Assembly: GCF_025947145.1 (NCBI RefSeq) | Contig: NZ_CP109999.1 | Coordinates: forward strand, 3,224,001 to 3,288,000 | DNA: 64,000 bases | From: Flavobacterium sp. N1994 | GTDB lineage: Bacteria > Bacteroidota > Bacteroidia > Flavobacteriales > Flavobacteriaceae | Direction of reading: 5' to 3' | Notes under the pieces: model-generated | Databases searched by the model: none | Told to the model about the DNA's origin: nothing | Seen by the model: only the letters and a program-made list of their open reading frames with translations | In this document: piece after piece, positions 61,396 to 64,000 of the stretch | Layout: each line of letters begins with the position of its first letter | Numbering within the stretch: the stretch's first letter is position 1 | Program-made: the position numbers and the translations under genes

Positions 61396-63846
61396 TTAGG
61401 CATTGTTTTGTTCATTGGTGAAAAATTGATCTAATGAAGCTAAGTCGGGAATGTTAACACTTCGCGCTTTACTTCCTTCAAACGGACCTACAATTCCGGC
61501 GGCTTCTAATTGATCAATCAGACGACCTGCACGATTGTAACCCAGTTTCAACTTCCTCTGCAATAATGATGCCGAACCTTGTTGAGCGGATACAATTATT
61601 TCGGCAGCCTCTCTAAACATGCTGTCTCTTTCTGAAATATCAAATTCAAGATTCACGCTACTGCCATCTTCTCCAACATATTCTGGCAAGAGATAAGCAC
61701 TAGCATATGCTTTTTGTGAACCGATATATTCTACAATTCTTTCCACTTCGGGAGTGTCAACAAAAGCACATTGTACACGCACTAAATCATTTCCATTAGA
61801 ATATAATAAATCCCCTCGTCCAATCAATTGGTCAGCTCCTTGCGTGTCTAAAATAGTTCTACTATCTATTTTAGAAGTTACTCTAAAGGCAATACGCGCT
61901 GGGAAATTCGCTTTGATCAATCCGGTAATTACATTTACTGAGGGTCTTTGTGTCGCGATGATTAAATGAATACCAATCGCACGAGCCAACTGAGCTAAAC
62001 GAGCAATAGGGGTTTCCACTTCTTTACCAGCAGTCATAATCAAATCGGCAAACTCATCGACAACCAAAATGATATAAGGCAGGAAACGATGACCGTGTTC
62101 CGGATTTAATTTACGGGATTTGAATTTCTCGTTGTATTCTTTGATATTTCTAACCATAGCATCTTTCAACAAAGAATACCGGTTGTCCATTTCAATACAC
62201 AACGAATTTAAAGTATGCACTACTTTGGTGTTATCCGTAATAATAGCATCACCATCATCTGGGAGTTTGGCTAAATAATGACGTTCTATTTTATTGAAAA
62301 GCGTAAGCTCTACTTTCTTCGGGTCGACCAAAACGAACTTCACTTCTGCTGGATGTTTTTTGTATAACAACGAAGTCAAGACCGCATTTAGTCCAACTGA
62401 TTTTCCTTGTCCTGTAGCCCCCGCCATCAAAAGGTGAGGCATCTTGGCTAAATCTACCACAAAGGTTTCATTAGAAATAGTTTTTCCTAAAGCGATAGGC
62501 AATTCCATTTCAGCTTCTTGGAATTTAGCCGAACCAATTACGGCACGCATAGGCACCATCGTTGGGTTTTTATTCGGTACTTCAATACCAATAGTCCCTT
62601 TTCCTGGAATAGGAGCAATGATACGAATTCCTAAGGCGGCTAATGATAAGGCAATATCGTCTTCTAAGCTTTTGATTTTAGAAATACGAATCCCAGCTTC
62701 AGGTACGATTTCATATAAGGTTACTGAGGGTCCTACAGTAGCTTTGATTTGAGCAATATCAATCTTGTAGTTTTTTAGTGTTTCTACAATTCGGTTTTTA
62801 TTTTCTTCTAGTTCTTCTTGGTTGATGGTGATACCAACGGAACCGTATTCTTTTAATAAATCAATAGTAGGGAACTTGTAATTGGATAACTCTAGCGTAG
62901 GGTCAAACAAACCAAAATCAGCCACTAATTTGGCTGCCAAATTTTCTTCTACAATATCTTCATCTGGTACTTTTTCTATTACAAACGCTTCGTCATTGGT
63001 TTCAATGATTTGTGGTTCAGGTGTTGGAGTAGGAGTCACCGTCATTTTAAGCGTAGGTTCCAAATTAATCTCGGAAGCATTTTCAATAGTAGGTTTTAAA
63101 CTTTCCTTATTGATTTCAAATGGAGAAGGTTTTAATACAGGCTCTTCCAATTCTTCTTCCTCTTCTTCTTTTACAGCAAATTCTTCTAAATTATAATCGG
63201 TTCCGTTCTCGGTGGAAGTTAAAGCACTTAAATCTTCTTTGATATCACTGTGTTTCTTCTCGAAGAAAGTTTTTACAGCATCAGGCGATATTTTTATTTT
63301 GAAAATTAAATAGATGATAATGAAAAAGATAATCCCTAAAAGCGTTCCTGTTTTACCGATATAATCTTGAATGAATTGGTTCATTTCATAGCCAACGGTT
63401 CCGCCTAATTCGGGAATAGTAGTGGAGAAAAAACCAAACGTTATCGATAATACAATGATAGCAAATAAATCCCAGAACCAAGTGTTTTTCAGTTTTCGGA
63501 TGGGTAAATCTAGCAATAAGAAAGCACCGCTTAAAAACAATAGCTTGACAAATAAGAAGGACGCTACACCAAAACCACGATAAATAAACAAATCGGCAAA
63601 ATAGGCGCCAAATTTACCTAACCAGTTTTCTACGGCTTGGCTTCTGTCGGTTAAAGAATCCACAGCACTTTGGTCGGCTTGACCAGATACAAAAAAGGAA
63701 ATAAAAGAAACCAAGAAGGCAATAGAGACTAACACCAAAAGAAACCCGAAAAGCATGCGGTATTGCTTTTTAGTTTTTAGGATTTTGATTTCCAAGTTGG
63801 GATCTTTCGTTTTGTCTGGACTTTCTTTTTTTACTGTCTTTGCCAT
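61396..63846 (-). CDS. ftsK: DNA translocase FtsK/SpoIIIE
   Basis: An 816-residue septal DNA translocase. Four membrane segments in residues 30-190 (RMLFGFLLVLVSIAFLVS, the second around 85-105, and so on), an acidic linker rich in Glu and Pro (about 215-310), the alpha/beta motor with Walker A MAGATGQGKSVGLN (about 472-485) and Walker B ILVVDEFADLIM, and a gamma winged-helix at the C-terminus (LQRKLKLGYNRAGRLIDQLE) that reads KOPS-like DNA. It pumps chromosome ends into daughter cells at division. It is the first gene of the housekeeping operon. Confidence 0.95.
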   Translation of the reverse strand: MAKTVKKESPDKTKDPNLEIKILKTKKQYRMLFGFLLVLVSIAFLVSFISFFVSGQADQSAVDSLTDRSQAVENWLGKFGAYFADLFIYRGFGVASFLFVKLLFLSGAFLLLDLPIRKLKNTWFWDLFAIIVLSITFGFFSTTIPELGGTVGYEMNQFIQDYIGKTGTLLGIIFFIIIYLIFKIKISPDAVKTFFEKKHSDIKEDLSALTSTENGTDYNLEEFAVKEEEEEELEEPVLKPSPFEINKESLKPTIENASEINLEPTLKMTVTPTPTPEPQIIETNDEAFVIEKVPDEDIVEENLAAKLVADFGLFDPTLELSNYKFPTIDLLKEYGSVGITINQEELEENKNRIVETLKNYKIDIAQIKATVGPSVTLYEIVPEAGIRISKIKSLEDDIALSLAALGIRIIAPIPGKGTIGIEVPNKNPTMVPMRAVIGSAKFQEAEMELPIALGKTISNETFVVDLAKMPHLLMAGATGQGKSVGLNAVLTSLLYKKHPAEVKFVLVDPKKVELTLFNKIERHYLAKLPDDGDAIITDNTKVVHTLNSLCIEMDNRYSLLKDAMVRNIKEYNEKFKSRKLNPEHGHRFLPYIILVVDEFADLIMTAGKEVETPIARLAQLARAIGIHLIIATQRPSVNVITGLIKANFPARIAFRVTSKIDSRTILDTQGADQLIGRGDLLYSNGNDLVRVQCAFVDTPEVERIVEYIGSQKAYASAYLLPEYVGEDGSSVNLEFDISERDSMFREAAEIIVSAQQGSASLLQRKLKLGYNRAGRLIDQLEAAGIVGPFEGSKARSVNIPDLASLDQFFTNEQNNA

Positions 63847-63893
63847 TAGTTAGTTATAAACGCTATAAAAATAGAAATTTAATCGAGAGATTA

Positions 63894-64000
63894 TTAAAAT
63901 TTGGGAACATAAATTAATAATCCAATAGCAATGGCAGCCATCGCAGCAAACATCACCGCACCAGCAGCAATGTCTTTGATAAAGCCAATTCGGTCATGAA
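63894..64000 (-). CDS. dgkA: Diacylglycerol kinase-like protein, 3' end only
   Basis: The C-terminal 34 codons plus stop of a minus-strand gene cut off by the window edge. The peptide HDRIGFIKDIAAGAVMFAAM, then AIAIGLLIYVPKF, ends with the third membrane helix of small prokaryotic diacylglycerol/undecaprenol kinases; the KDxxAGAV pattern is the DgkA signature. It lies 48 bp upstream of ftsK on the same strand. Confidence 0.8.
   Translation of the reverse strand, partial: HDRIGFIKDIAAGAVMFAAMAAIAIGLLIYVPKF

Overview
The window looks like a chromosomal segment of a Flavobacterium-like member of the Bacteroidota. The evidence is AT-rich DNA, three very large surface proteins with type IX secretion (T9SS) C-terminal sorting domains, promoters of the Bacteroidota type (TTG, about 20 nt, TAnnTTTG), weak Shine-Dalgarno sequences, and families largely confined to this phylum (DUF6266, DUF6175-like, a RibBA protein with a degenerate second half). 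No rRNA or tRNA gene was seen.

Layout. (1) 1-13.1 kb: an outer-membrane barrel protein, a cold-shock protein, small hypothetical proteins, a 1822-residue modular T9SS adhesin, and a minus-strand group with a phage-like peptidoglycan peptidase and a DUF6266 protein. The gaps are full of short dispersed repeats. (2) 13.1-25.8 kb: a defence island. It holds a MazG-like pyrophosphohydrolase coupled to a GIY-YIG/helicase/S24-peptidase fusion, a broken leucine-rich-repeat gene, a RAYT transposase flanked by its REP-like palindromes, a PD-(D/E)XK-like protein next to an AbiGi protein, McrB-McrC, small HTH genes with operator-like repeats between them, and an MntA-HepT (MNT-HEPN) toxin-antitoxin pair. 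(3) 26.5-34.0 kb: two tandem paralogous T9SS proteins with NHL repeats followed by cohesin-like, dockerin-like and cohesin-like modules. (4) 34-48.4 kb: secreted, lipoprotein and signalling genes. These include a lipoprotein-like TPR histidine kinase with its response regulator, and a six-gene cassette (CsgG-like, LPP20-like, DUF6175-like) that ends with a small secreted protein made of 21-residue repeats. (5) 48.7-57.7 kb: a frameshifted GH19-like lysozyme/chitinase, psuK-psuG, a DUF559 nuclease embedded in a family of dispersed repeats, a three-gene overlapping operon (metallophosphoesterase, glycosyltransferase, GH1 beta-glucosidase), an S1/P1 nuclease, and two copies of a probable structured small RNA. 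(6) 57.7-64 kb: a compact housekeeping run on the minus strand (dgkA-like partial gene, then ftsK, lolA, lptF/G-like permease, ribBA).

The most notable signals are these. The GIY-YIG/helicase/S24 fusion with its MazG partner looks like an undescribed defence module. The DUF559 gene and its flanking repeats look like a non-autonomous element family, with a decayed copy 2.4 kb away. Two paralogous small RNAs keep a loop and covarying stems. The CsgG-like cassette with a 21-residue-repeat candidate substrate may be a non-canonical curli-like export system. All function calls rest on reading motifs by eye; no database search was run.
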